Below are positions 11,861 to 24,183 of a stretch of DNA of 64,000 nt, piece after piece (position 1 is the first letter of the stretch; the number at the start of each line of letters is the position of its first letter). The position numbers and the translations under genes were made by a program. The DNA is taken from contig NW_022985191.1 of assembly GCF_010093535.1 (NCBI RefSeq), positions 652,515-716,514 of the forward strand. Direction: 5' to 3'. Below the pieces are notes generated by a model. It saw only the letters and a program-made list of their open reading frames with translations, made no database searches and was not told the origin of the DNA. The DNA is from Lindgomyces ingoldianus (lineage: Eukaryota; Ascomycota; Dothideomycetes; Pleosporales; Lindgomycetaceae).

Positions 11861-13791
11861 ATGGTTTGTAGGGCCGCAGAGTCATTTGCATCAAGCCTAC
11901 ACTGCTAACTGTCCCTTCAGGCGTCGCTACTCCGCCAGATAGTGGCGGGCCCGCGAGCTAGACATGCCGAAGCCGGACTAGATCTATGTTACGTGACAGA
12001 TCACAGTAATGCTCCTTCACCCTACGACTGTGCGTGGAGACTGACTTCCTGCCCTAAGTTATCGCCACATCTGGTCCGTCAGGAACCTATCCCCAACGCG
12101 CATACCGAAATCCCCTCGATTCACTTGTTAAGTTTCTCGACCACAAGCATGGCGAAGACTGGGCTATATGGGAGTTTCGCGCCGAGGGCACCGGATATCC
12201 CGACGATGAGGTATACAACCGGGTATACCACTATCCCTTCCCCGACCACCACCCGCCGCCCTTTGTCTTGATACCCCATATGATGGCGAGCATGCGCAAC
12301 TGGCTCAAGGGGAAGAAGGGTCGGGTCGTCGTCGTTCACTGCAAGGCTGGCAAAGGCAGAAGTGGAACGGCAAGTTGCAGCTACCTAATTAGCGAGGAGG
12401 GCTGGGAGGCCAAGGATGCCTTGAAGAGGTTTACAGAACGTCGTATGCGGCCAGGGTGGGGTGATGGCGTTAGCATACCCAGTCAGCTAAGGTGGATTGG
12501 TTATGTTGAGCGGTGGGCTAAGCACGGCAAGATCTACGTTGAGAGGCAGGTTGAGGTGCTTGAAGTGCATTGCTGGGGGCTGAGAGACGGCGTCAAGATT
12601 CAGGTCGAGGGATTCGTGAATGACGGGAAGATTATCAAGGCATTCCACACTTTCACGAGGTCTGAAAGGGAGGTAGTGAGGGGTGAGATTCAGAGCACCG
12701 GCGGATTTGCTCAGGCCGTGAATGAAGTCATGGGCAAGAATGGATTGAAGAGATCTCTAAGCAAGAAGGAGCCAAAGACTGCTTCTCCTGATAGTGACAA
12801 CAACGATGAACAGGGTGTCAAGCAGGCCTCGACATATCATTTGGGCAAAGGCGCATTATTAGACGGCGCAAGCTTCTCCAAGGAAGAGGATTCTCCGAGT
12901 AGCAAGGAAAATGGAAAGGGGGACGTTGTGTTCCGTCCATCGAAGCGAGTGGTCCTACCAACGAACGACTTCAACATTGACGTCGAGCGGCGTAACAAGG
13001 CAGCATATGGTTTAACCATGGTTACTTCGGTCGCACACGTCTGGATGAATACCTTTTTTGAAGGTAACGGGCCTGAACAAAATGGTGAAGCAGACGAATC
13101 AGGGGTGTTCGAAATCACATGGGACGCGATGGACGGTATCAAAGGTAGTAGCAAGAAGGGTACACGAGCGTTTGATAAAATCGCCGTTGTGTGGAAAGCG
13201 CTCAAGGACGAGGGGGGTAAACCAGGAATTGTGATCACTGAACCCAAGGAGGGCGAAGAGGTTAAGCAGACATCTCCCGCAGACTGGAAAGGGCAAGACA
13301 ATGTTGCACCAAGCGAGGAGAAAGATCTTGGTCTCCGGACATCGAGCCCCGCTGGATCGAGCGTGGACATTAGCAAGGCAAGCAGTGTCAAGAGCCAGCA
13401 TACGGTTTTCACGGCGCCCGACCCACATGAGAACAGCACAGCAGGTGTACGTTCGCATGGGCTAAGCGGCGAGGAGACGATTGAGACACCTAGCAGCGGG
13501 AGCGGACCGTCGGGGTTACCCACGTGTAGGAACCAGTCGCCAAGCTCGGCTTCTGCACAATTGGACGGCACATGGCCTGCGCAAGGCAAGACAAAGCCAG
13601 AAACTGGTGGTTCCAACACACATTCACCTGCATCAAACCACGACGACGTGGCAGGCATCGTGGGGGGGATTCAACACATTTCGACCGGAGACCTGCCGGG
13701 CGGAAGACCCGAAGAAGAAATGAAAACAGCGAACGAGCATTCCTTGGGCCGCTTGGGATACGCGAAGAAGACGAACACAGGTTTTGATTGA
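11861..13791 (+). CDS. PTEN-type phosphoinositide 3-phosphatase
   Basis: This is a dual-specificity, PTEN-like phosphatase expected to remove the 3-phosphate of PtdIns(3,4,5)P3 at the plasma membrane. Exons are 11861-11863, 11921-12005 and 12059-13791 (606 residues). The first coding exon is only the ATG; a 57-base intron (GTTTGT...TTCAG) separates it from the conserved start ASLLRQIVAGPRAR. The second intron (12006-12058) splits His29 from IIATSGPSGTYPQ. The active-site P-loop HCKAGKGRSG has Cys124 and Arg129, the same Cys number as human PTEN. A C2-like region follows (VEVLEVHCWGLRDGVKIQVE, to about residue 330). The last 250 residues are disordered, rich in Ser, Gly and Lys. The annotated end is the first stop; the same frame is open again at 13831-14187, so a longer C terminus is possible but unsupported. 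Confidence 0.9.
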
Positions 13792-14800
13792 CAGAACAAG
13801 CGCTGAGAGCGTGACAAGGAAGAGGAAGGATTGCATGGCACTGATGTGTGCGAGTACTGTAACCAGGATTTCTTTTGCAAGGTCTTGGCCGAGCGTATCA
13901 AGTACAGTATCCCTGGCTGCATGTTGCAGGATGCAGAGACTGGGCGCTGGGAACAGAGGACATGTATCGGTGGAACAGAGGGGTACCCATCTTGCAAGAG
14001 CGACCCCTCACGGAGGGCCATTAGAGCAAGGCTGGATAGCCTGGTGGTGGCCAGTGATATTTGTGGTCCGACCAGGCAGACATTCAATATAACTCGATAT
14101 GAAATGATCAGGCTGCGAGTGCAAAAAGTGTCCGGCCAAGGCCGAGGAACAAGGTATCACAGGTGGAGCGGTGAGATTGCCGATTAGGTCACCGAATCGG
14201 ACCTAGTGCACTGGTCCGTGAACAGGACGCGCACCAGGACAGCGAGTTACGATGGAATGTGTGCAATGCCAGGCTGAAGACAGTTCTTCAGCTCCCTTCA
14301 CCGGCAGCAGGACGGAGCACAGGGTGCAGAAAGAAGCGTCTTAGCCATGGCTTCGCTCTCGTGCGGCGGCGTCTGCCTGCGCCGCCCCATCCCGGTATGC
14401 CTGGGTATAAAGGGCGGACGCTGCTCTTTGAGTCTTTACAACCTCCTGACATCTTGACCCGTCGTTGCACCGCTGTGCTGCACTCCCGTCTACACTCACT
14501 GTCTGAGTATTGGCGAACTGTGAGCCTTGGACGTGCTGCCTGTGCTGACATCGCCACTACTATTCGCTACTCTGCATCGTTCATGCTTCGTTCGCGGTCG
14601 TGGATTGGCAGCTTGACTCACCACGTGTAGAGAGGCCAGCAAACAGGAGCCCACACCGCTATAAAGCCGCACGCAGCGCCCCCATACGTAAAGCTCCTGA
14701 AGCGCCAGGAGCATACAGTCCACAGCATATCCCACGATACCTACGCATTCAACCACATCCGATCCAATCCACGAGACTGTTCCCCAGCAACGTGGCAGAC
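13792..14800. other. Intergenic, PTEN to AAA ATPase
   Basis: A Cys-containing open frame at 13831-14187 lies in the same phase as PTEN but has no ATG start and is cut off by two stops. The rest is the leader of the AAA gene, whose frame is open upstream of 14801 without an ATG. I see no independent gene. Confidence 0.45.
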
Positions 14801-17800
14801 ATGGACTCGAACTCAAGTGCGCGAGACAGTCCCGGCGCAGTCATGGGAACTGGAGATTTCCAGGATGCCGTCAGGGTGACACTAGACCAGGCACAGTCAG
14901 TGACGGCGCTGGAAGTGGAGACGGACACGGCAGTTGCGGAGAGAGACCCTCCGCAAACGCAGCTGCCCAAACAGAAGACGAAAAAGCAGGCACTATGCAA
15001 CAAGCACGGTAAGCGGAAGGACAAGTGCTGCTCGGCCAACAAAGGAAAGAAGCGTTCCAAGGAAGAAAGCACGACGGAGGAGAGCAACGGGGACAGTTCC
15101 GACAGTGATTCTAGCGATAGTAGCGACAGCGAGAGTGACGAAGACGAGCAGGAACGACGGCGGCGGAAGAAGAAAGCATTGAAGAGAAAGGAGCGGAAGA
15201 AGGAGAAGGCGAAAGCCAGGGCCAAGGCCAAGAAGCGCAAGAGTAGAAAGTATGACTCCTCGAGCGACGACTCGGAGAGCACGGCCAGCGATACCAGTGA
15301 CACCAGTGAAAGCGAAAGCGAACATGAAAGGAGACGACGCAAGAGAAAGAGTAGGAAAGCAAGCAAGGCGGAAGAGTCGTCCTCTGAGGAGGACAGTGCC
15401 GAGGCGACGCCGGATGCAACCGCCCCGGTCGACGATGATATCGATACGCAAATGAGCAACCTCAGAACCCAGTTGGCTCAATTGCAGATGACAAAGCTGA
15501 CGCAAGCCACGACTCCGCAGACAACCAAAAAGAAGTCGAAAACACAAAAGAAAAGGGAGAAGAAGCCGTCGAAGCGGGTATCCACGCTCGAATATAAGCG
15601 AGTCGACCAGGTGTGGGATCGTAAGTTTCAGATCACATCCGTGGATGTCCTCTCTCGGGTACATGCATGCTGATCAAGACCAGGCAACATCTACAATTAT
15701 AAGTTTACCGAGAGCGCGGAAAAGGAGGTCAATGAGTTTGATGAATTTGTGAGTTCCCTTTGTAAATCCCCGCTTCGTAGTGGGCTGTGTCGTCTCGGTC
15801 GCGCACTTATATTACCTTTGCCATAATCACCTGCATATGCTGATACTGGGTAGGTTTTCGTCGTACGCAGAAAGTTCGATTGGGAAAACAAGTATTCCTA
15901 TACCAAAGTCGATGTCAAATCCAAGCCACTTCGAGATGCGCTGCAACAAGTCATGAAGGATGTCAAGGGTGTCTCGCTGGTCGAGGAATCACCTAGCGTA
16001 AGTTCTGAATCCTTCTGTTGCATTCGTATTGTACTAAAAGCACATAGATTGATCCCAACATGCTCTTCCTCTACCTTGAAGAACTGAAAACCTACTATCG
16101 GAAGACTCTCAAGGCGCAATTAAAGAAAGAGAAGAAGAAGAAAATCAAAAAGAGGCTGAGCCAGCAAATTTCTCACTGCAAAATTCTTGCTGCCTATCTT
16201 GACGAGGACTACGAGGACACGAAGAAGTCATTGTACCCAATGCTGAAGGCAGGTAACATCACGTTCGACCTGCTTTGGGCCTTGTTCAAACCCAACACGA
16301 TAGCCTTCACCCCCACCTACGGCTCGACCGAGGATCCCCGTTGCTTCAAGGTCGACTACGCGAACAAGGAAAGACACCCACTCCGTGGAGAATGGTACAG
16401 CATCGAAGGTCGGTATCTCGAATATGATGGCAAAGTCTTCGGTCTGGGTGACCTAGAAGTTCATGTGGAAGCTTTTAAAGGGCCTCGAAAGATCACCAGC
16501 CTCGCGACGTATCCCCTACAGTACCACAAGGATCCAGAAGGTGTCAAGAAGCAGCTGGTAGAACGCGGCAAGAAATTCGTTGGTCTCCAAGGGATGAACT
16601 ACCGATTTCACAAAGGCCTGGCCTATCAGAAGAAGAAGAAGGCTGTTGCGAAGGTTAACATCAATGGTAGGGTTATGGTTGATCCAGCAATATTCCGACG
16701 AGTGTGTCCAAATTACCCCATATCATACATCAAGCGAAGAGAGGATGACGACTCTCCCAATTCTCAAGATGACTCCGACGACGAGTGCTCCGAATGCTGC
16801 CCTGCAGATTCCGAGTCTGACACTCCAGGCGCCGAAGCTGCGGTCAACTTGAGCGACGAAAGCGGCTTTGGAGAACGGACGAAGGTCAAGGTTTTTGTGG
16901 ACAAGAACGACCAGGTGCATGTCATCCATGTCCCGGTCGATGAGGATGGCAATGAAGTCATCGCTGAAACTCTTGAGGCAGTAGATCGCAACGATGAATC
17001 GGCATGCACCTTTTCTGAGGAAGAGCTACTGATCGCCTCCCCGGTGGTCTTGGGCTTCGCGTTCTCAGAGAAGCTGTGGCTCGAATTCTCACTGTCGGGA
17101 ATCAAGGACATCGAGTGGAACAACGAAGCCTTCAGCTCGCTCGTTCTGCATAAACACATCAAGCAGAATCTCAAGGGGCTGGTCAGCAGCCACAAGTTCC
17201 ATGCCGCCAAGACGATTGACGATGTCATTCAGGGCAAGGGCAAAGGCCTCAATGTCGTGCTTCACGGGCCTCCGGGTGTGGGTAAGACGCTTACCGCGGA
17301 AAGTATCGCCGAATATTTGAAGTGTCCGTTGTACGCCGTATCAGCCGGTGAACTAGGCACAGATTCACGCATGCTCGAGGCAGAGCTCAACAAGATCATG
17401 GACATTACCCATTCTTGGGGCGCCATCTTGCTGCTTGATGAAGCAGACGTTTTCTTGGAGAAACGGGAAGTCCATGACATTCACAGAAATGCGCTTGTCT
17501 CAATATTCCTGCGTCTTCTGGAGTACTATCAGGGTATCTTATTCCTCACCACAAACAGGGTCGAGACGTTTGACGAGGCTTTCCAATCACGCATTCACAT
17601 GGCTATTCGATACGAAAACCTCACCCGCAACGCGAGGAAGGAGGTTTGGACCCACCATGTCGGCAGTGTCAGGAAGATGGAAGGCCAGGAGAGCGAGCCA
17701 TTTGAAAAGGAACACTTCGACGAATTGAGCAAGAAGGTGCTAAATGGGCGACAGGTAAGTTTCCTCTATTCGCAAATTCGACCTCCCCACAGTTACTGAT

Positions 17801-17968
17801 TTTGCGTAGATTAAGAACGCCGTCAAGACTGCCCAGTCGATTGCGCTTGCCGAGGAAGATGCTTTCTCGATGGATCACATCAAACGTGTTTTGGACGTTG
17901 CCGAAGACTTTGACGCCGATTTGCGGGGAGGGAATGGGTACAGGGATGCTATGAGGCAGTACACGTAA
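14801..17968 (+). CDS. AAA-type ATPase with charged N-terminal tail
   Basis: Five exons (14801-15620, 15684-15748, 15854-15997, 16048-17754, 17810-17968) join in phase to 964 residues. Residues 60-260 are extremely charged: Ser/Asp tracts (SDSDSSDSSDSESDEDEQE) alternate with Lys/Arg tracts, the look of a nuclear intrinsically disordered region. A middle region of unknown fold (about 280-640, including the ATP-family partner segment GEWYSIEGRYLEYDGKVFGL) precedes a classical AAA module: Walker A GPPGVGKT at 750-757, Walker B ILLLDEADV near 803-811, sensor motif LFLTTNR and arginine region DEAFQSRIH. This domain order is typical of a large, poorly characterised fungal AAA family often annotated with DUF7025. 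The substrate is unknown. The 61-residue acidic insert near 570-640 is also low-complexity. Confidence 0.85.
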
Positions 17969-19400
17969 GCTGCCTGCTAAGAACGTAACTGCTCATCCTG
18001 GTCACCGCAATTGGGGAATTCACGGGTTAGGATAGTTGAGGTGTGGAGAGTTCAAATTGGATACCCAGAATTTGTCTCAGCATCTCAGTTGGATGCGGCC
18101 TGCATTTTATGGAGCATGGATATAGATATATGGGTAACGTGACATTGGTCGCTTTAATGTATCCGAGATAATCTTCTTATTTCCCCTATTCCATTCCATT
18201 GATTATTAAAATCTCCCCTCTATGTTTTTTTTTTTTTTGTACACCGAACGTAGTTCTCAATTCGATAATACGTTGGGTACCACTCTCTGTATATGGAGAC
18301 AAAGAGGCACAGTACGGCACATGAACGCCGCGGGATTGCTAAAACTTTCTGAACCTCCATTTGCTTGTTCCTTTGACCATCTCATGTTCAGACTTGATCA
18401 CGCCAATCGTTACTGCCGAACTCGGGGATGATGCGGTGCTTACCTCTGCAGTGAGTGTCCCAGTCACACGCATCAGTCTTCTCTGCCGAGATTATCTCTT
18501 TCACCGAAGCATTGCTTCTAACCAATTTCCCTATTTATTACTGGTTCCGATATATTCCGAGGCTTTGTTTGTTGCCTTGCTACTCTCCCGAGCTACGCCG
18601 CAACTCGTGTGATTCGAGCGCGGCCTCACAACCTAGCGCTATAAACCTCTCCAGATCGAAAGTAGAACATCGCTCCAGCAGGAGTCGGTAGTCTGGGAAA
18701 CAGGAAAGCCATTATTTTGGTCTGACGCTTTGGTAGATAGCTTTTAATATGAACGAGTCTCTCTTACGGCATACAACTTTGATTGCCCAGTCTGCGTTTT
18801 GATGCCATCACGGAACGTTGACAGGAAGTTTATCAACTCAGCACACCAGTCACAAATCAGCTTCATCATGTTTTACACAGTGGTAAGCTCTGAATGGAGG
18901 TGATCTGATACATGCCTAATATGGTTGTTGAGAGAATATTGTTACCATCTCTAGATCGTTTCCCAGGGTTCCACAATGTCGGAAGACGCCGATATTAAGC
19001 TCAACAGCCCCGCGCCACAGAGTTTGCAGTAATGGTCCACTCCACAGAGACGACTCTCCCACAATCCCTATCCTCGACGACTTAACATGACGTTGGGTGA
19101 ATACCTTGGAATCCTGACAGCTGATGACTGCTGGAGAGGGGAACCTGGAGAGCGGAGAGCCGGCTGGCGAGGGCCTCCTTGGCATTCATTACCACCTGCA
19201 TACGACATCGTTCGCTGTCCCCGAGCGCCCCCCCCCCATCGCCGCCTTTTTGTCGCTGGGAACAACGCACACTCTCACAGCTCTGTTCTTATTCCCGATA
19301 TCGTGCGACGCCCTGGGGCCGTTTCACATCATCCATGCCGCACAAGCCAGCCGTTCGCGGGAGCTCTTGACATCGAGGAACTGCGTCGAAGCATGAGGCC
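17969..19400. other. Intergenic, no supported gene
   Basis: This contains the AAA gene 3' region, a poly-T run near 18226-18238 and a polycytosine run near 19230, then the promoter of the Zn2Cys6 gene. Short frames on both strands look random. Confidence 0.5.
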
Positions 19401-21553
19401 ATGGACGTGGAGAAGAGGGCCCCGACGCTCATGAGCGCTGGAGATGCAACAGCAAAAAGTGACATGCCTGCAGCCACCCACCACAATGGCGCTCACGACG
19501 CCCTCGCAAGTACACCGCCGCCCAGGAAAAAGCAGAAGCGCAACAAGCCGACGCTGAGCTGCGAGGAGTGTGTCGAGCGCAAGACCAAGGCCTGTCGCGC
19601 CAGCAGTCACGCGTCTGGAGAGTAAACCAGCTGACGTTGGAGTAGTGCGACCGCAGCCGCCCGCAGTGTCTGGCCTGCATCAAGCGCCAGTCCGAGTGCA
19701 GGTACTCGGACGTCGCCAATTTAATTGCGTCTGCAGAGTGAGTCCTGCACCGAAATGAGCGCCTTAGGGTGGCATGTTCACTATTGCTAAGAGATCCGCA
19801 GCCGCGGCGCCGCGCGTAACAATGCGGGACGCGCGAGAAAGCAGAGCAAACCAGCTCTTGGCGAAGAGACGCAGGCAATACCTATTCAGGTAGTAAACTC
19901 TTATTCCCGTTATCATCCCACTCCCCTCCTGAAGCACAACCAGAAAATCCCCGGCCTAGCTAATCCTCCTCTAGATCCAAATACCCGTTGCGCCGCCGCA
20001 ATATCGGAGCTTATCACTTTCATCCACGAGCTCATCTCCATTTCTTCTCTCAAATATACCCTACTCGAATCACACACCGTCACCTTTCTTCGGTCTTAGC
20101 GCAGAGCACCCATTCGCCAATTACTGGACCAGCCGCGGCGGTTTGCCCGAAGTCATCGGAGTGCTCCCAGCCAAGGATCAAGCAGATATTCTCGTGACAA
20201 AGTACTTCGATGCAGTCGACCCTGTTTATCCCATGATCCATCGGAGGAACTTCTACGCCGACTATGAGAGATTCTGGTCTCTGCCAGTAAACGAAAAATA
20301 TGTGGCCGACCCGGTGTTGGTTGCTCTCCATTTCGTAATATACGCCATGGGGACGCAGTTCATCACATCGCCATCCGATCAGGAGAGAGCTCAAATTGCC
20401 GAGTTTTACGTCTCTGCCTCGCAGCAGGCCCTTAGGCTGTCGTCATATCTAAGTCGAGCATCCGTAAGGACACTGCAGGCCATGGTCTTGATTTGCTACT
20501 TCCTCATGAATGACAACCATGCTTCTGACGCGTGGTCTTTTGGCGGAGTTCTTATGCGGCAAGCGTATGCGATGGGTTTACATCGCGATCCCGATATCAT
20601 AAGTCCGCGGTGTTCGTTAAGTGATAAACAACAGCGACGAAAGCTATGGCAGGCCGTCCTGTTCCAGGACACATTCCTTACAGTCCTCCTAAAACTCCCA
20701 CCAACAGCCACCTTCTCTGACGTACGAGTGGAGTCTTTGACTGACGAGCTAGAAGAGTATGTGGCAAATGGTGCGTCCGTTAAAGGCACCACCGACACCA
20801 TTATTAACCCCATGAGCATCAACAATATTGCGCCCATGTCGGACGCGTTTCCTCAATACGAGCTCTCCGACCGCCAATACATACGCTCCATGTGGCATCT
20901 TGCCAACCTGGTTCAGCGTACAGTTTGCACGCCACGGTCTCTCAACCACCCATTGACCACCTCCCCTCGCGATCGAACAAACCTCATCAACCAGTATCTT
21001 GATTTGTTAAAATCTTTTCCAGCAGTTCTGACCGCATCTGATGATTCTACCATCTGCAATCTTGCGTCATCAAGCCCACGTCAACTAAGACAAAACTTAT
21101 TCTTCCGCAGCAATTTTTGGCATTGTGTAATGATTTTTCAAGCCGACGAGAATGATTTGGGTGGCGTCTCCTGTGATGTGAAAGGGGCTTTGGAGGCTGC
21201 AAGGTTGGCTTTGAAAGCATTTTTTCATTTCCGAGAATACCTGCCCGTCGACGCTGGAGTGTGGTGGGTGTTTCAACACCGGGCATTTGAGGAGGCTGTA
21301 TGTATCACCAGACGATTCGTGGAAGTCGAACTGAAATCTTTAGCTTCTTATGGCACGTATATTAGGGACGCAAGACAAACCCCTTTCACCAAGCAAAGGA
21401 GGCACAAGTCCCACTAACGACCCACTTCTGATGATGGCGAAGGAGGATGCACGTAAGACGCTCGACATTTTGGACTTGGTCGGCGGCGCACCCGAGATGC
21501 AGAAAACGAGGACGGAGGTACTAAGGACAGCGTTTTCTGACATTACTTGGTGA
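19401..21553 (+). CDS. Zn2Cys6 transcription factor with middle homology region
   Basis: Exons are 19401-19589, 19646-19737, 19802-19889, 19975-21297 and 21344-21553, giving 633 residues. The DNA-binding cluster has the exact spacing C-x2-C-x6-C-x6-C-x2-C-x6-C at residues 54, 57, 64, 71, 74 and 81, after a basic patch RKKQKRNK. Cys64 is the first codon of exon 2, so the 56-base intron before it (19590-19645) is required, although it starts with GC instead of GT. Exon 4 holds the fungal middle homology region (LVTKYFDAVDPVYPMIHRRN; then YAMGLHRDPDI). The last intron (GTATGT, 46 bases) restores the conserved end EDARKTLDILDLVGGAPEMQ. Such proteins are nuclear regulators of metabolic or stress genes; the targets cannot be read from sequence. 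The next gene is 2.6 kb away, so there is no cluster to suggest its role. Confidence 0.9.
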
Positions 21554-24183
21554 CTGGTTGATATAGGCGTGGATACAATCTTGTGAGTAGTGACTCTGGA
21601 ATATAATCTGCTAATAATATAGGATGGTATTGCGGAGTACGGATTTGATTGTAAGTAGCTTCTTTCTACTGTACATAAAAGATTCTAGATTTTTGGACCT
21701 CATATACTAGGGATAATTCATCACTATACCCTAGTCTTACTAGACTATTGGGCTTGGATTCGTTCTTACAGCCCATATCCGGTCAAGGCTAGCAGTACGG
21801 GTTCCAATTGTTATACGGATTACTCTGGTGTTGTTGCCAGCATTCTGTCTTTCACGATCGAATAATCGTCAATGTCCTACGGCCGCCAAACGACGTTCTC
21901 CGGGATCCTTCCCAACACAAAGATCTCTACTATGCTCTAAGATGAATGTTGCAGTAAACTCTTGTGGGGCACAACGTAATCCCGCCCGGTACGTCGCCTC
22001 CAATTTGTCTTTTTTCAATGCGCTAATGCATCAATGAAATGCCAGCCAAGGAATATTCTTTCGATTTTCCATTGGCTTGCAAAATCCAGCTTTGGCGAAA
22101 GTTGAGTGACAAAAAAGCAACAAAAGACAGATCATAGGAGCCCATACGCCTATCAGAGCGTGGCCTTCATTCCCCCAATTGTTCTGCGCCCTCGCTACAT
22201 GTCCAAGAATTTTACATAACGCTTCACCATGTTTCAAATGGCTATCGCTCCTCTTTCATCAACATCTATTACTACTCCCAGTGAAGAATGCCTTGCTTTG
22301 GCAATGCTGGTACAGGTTATACCAACATCCGGTGGACTGATAATGACTAGACCAACTTCGCTTGTACAAATCATCGAATCCCACACCAATTCGTCAGCTC
22401 AAGAGCTCACATTCGGTGTCGTTGGCATCTTCCTAGTGGTAGCTGGTATCCTAGTTTTCCAGGAGTCGCTGAAAGATCTACTATGAATTTGCGTGAAGTA
22501 TGTATTTTTCCAATTCTTACTGATAGATATAGCAGTCCTAAATCTTATCCCCTTATTATTGATTGATAAATTCTCTTCTGCTGAGCAACTGTGGTTTTCA
22601 TGAGAGGAAGTGATGTTTTAAGCTTGTAGCGTTTCTCCTTTGTTCTTCGATTGCTCACTTACTACAGTCGTCACATAGGAATTCTCTTTGCCGAAAACGT
22701 CGTGAAGACATCACAGACCACTTTTTTCTCTTCTTTGACCTAGACCAGCCGACAGCCCACCACCCCTGCTTAGGTCTTTCTCGCACACAGAGTATGCCTG
22801 TGGGGTTAAGATCCTTTAGCCTACAATTCGAAAATACTCAATATTATACCCAGGAGATATTGAGCAATTCTGTGCCAAATGCTCGCCATACTGGCCCAAC
22901 CCGGTTGTTCGTCTGCTGCGCACTGTACGGGCATTGGTTATTGAAATTCCGGCTGTTGGGGTTCTGGCTGCTGAAGCTCTGGTAGCTGGTACATTGCTTC
23001 TCCTAACCATCCTATATCTTGTGAGACACCAAGAGTTTCTTGTACTACGTTTTCATTGAACTTGATGTATGGGAGCTCGGCACTGACGGTTCATACGCCC
23101 GATTTATGCACCAAAAGAAGAGCCCAGGTTGAAATTGCTCGTTTGCCAATGGTAACTGATTCTCCAAATAAAAGCTAATTGCTTCACGTAGGGGCACTGA
23201 CATTATTTAACTAATACTTCATCTGAGATATCCGTTCGATAAACGGCGTTCCACTTCCCATTTGCTCACCGCTCATACTTCCGAGAACTGTCGTCTATAG
23301 ACCGGTGTAGCTAAGATTATTTCTGCTAGAACGATTCCCAAGTTCCTGAAGCATGAGGTGTGGTGACAGCAATTGCGGTGCTCCCCCACGGTGAAAATTT
23401 GCATTACACAATCTTTCGAGGCAATTCCCTTTTCGATTTGAAGTCCGCAACAGCAGAGACCCGCAATCTATGCAATACCCTACATGAGCAGGGCCCAATT
23501 CGATACTCAATGGACCAATCCTACGCGGTCTGTGTCAGGCCCAACCGCCGAGGAGTTCCGGCTTCTTTTCGAACAGGTCCCCTAACGGACGTGTCCTCCT
23601 AGCCAGTGATTGCTGAACAATGCGCTCGGTGTTTGAAGCAACGATGTTGAGTGCTCCGTTTGGAGGGCTTTGGCCAAGGACAATTTATTTAATCTGTTCC
23701 CGATTTATGATCCTTTCCGGATCATCTTTATGGTGGCGGATGCGAGGTTGGAAGTGTTCATTCTTCGGAGGCTGAGAAATCAAGAAGCGTTGTTCGATAT
23801 TAACGCTAGCGATATATTTCCAATTCGCAACGTCTCTATCTATCCCTTGCGGTAATTTGACTCGCAAGAAGCGTGGCGGAAATTATATATCTGAAAATGC
23901 TCATTGGACTCTAGCCAGGTCTGTGCAGTCTCTACAACAGTTGGGGTGGTGCTCAAAATAAAACTTAGGGCTCCGAAACAGAGACCGAAAGGACCAAAAA
24001 CTTCGGCCATGGGTAAGAGCCTTTGCTCTTGCGTGGGCAGTTGATTAATTTTGAACGAGCCAAAATGAGTATATGACTATGATACGATGTGCAGCGCGGG
24101 CGGACGGCTTTTAGGTTTCTGAGCGGAATGGCGACAAGTTCTGCGTAGCGATCAGGGAGGGGGGTGCCTGAGTAGCCTGAAAG
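21554..24183. other. Intergenic with possible gene remnants
   Basis: No complete gene is supported. An 85-codon frame with an ATG in good context (22229-22486) ends in a membrane-helix-like segment LTFGVVGIFLVVAGILVF. A second hydrophobic frame near 22813-23061 (VLAAEALVAGTLLLLTILYL) lies after a plausible acceptor. They may be exons of one unknown membrane protein or relics. Frames at 23360-23602 and 23670-23855 are isolated. Confidence 0.35.
22229..22486 (+). CDS. Possible small membrane protein
   Basis: This 85-codon frame starts at an ATG preceded by CACC, a favourable context. The only feature is a hydrophobic stretch at about residues 61-79 followed by a short charged end (QESLKDLL), like a tail-anchored protein. 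No family is recognised. It could be one exon of a longer gene with the hydrophobic frame 330 bases downstream, or spurious. Confidence 0.25.
   Translation: MFQMAIAPLSSTSITTPSEECLALAMLVQVIPTSGGLIMTRPTSLVQIIESHTNSSAQELTFGVVGIFLVVAGILVFQESLKDLL

Noticed and set aside
12837..13658. Minus-strand 273-codon frame under PTEN
   Set aside because: Antisense to the Ser/Gly/Lys-rich PTEN tail; composition is an echo of the sense codons and no splice or domain evidence exists.
13831..14187. Cys-containing 118-codon frame after PTEN
   Set aside because: Its first codon is TTG rather than ATG, two stops separate it from PTEN and no clean intron removes them. Kept as an open possibility in the intergenic entry only.
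14749..15459. Minus-strand 236-codon frame rich in Leu and Ser
   Set aside because: It is antisense to the Lys/Glu/Ser-rich tail of the AAA ATPase, where skewed codons leave the other strand open.
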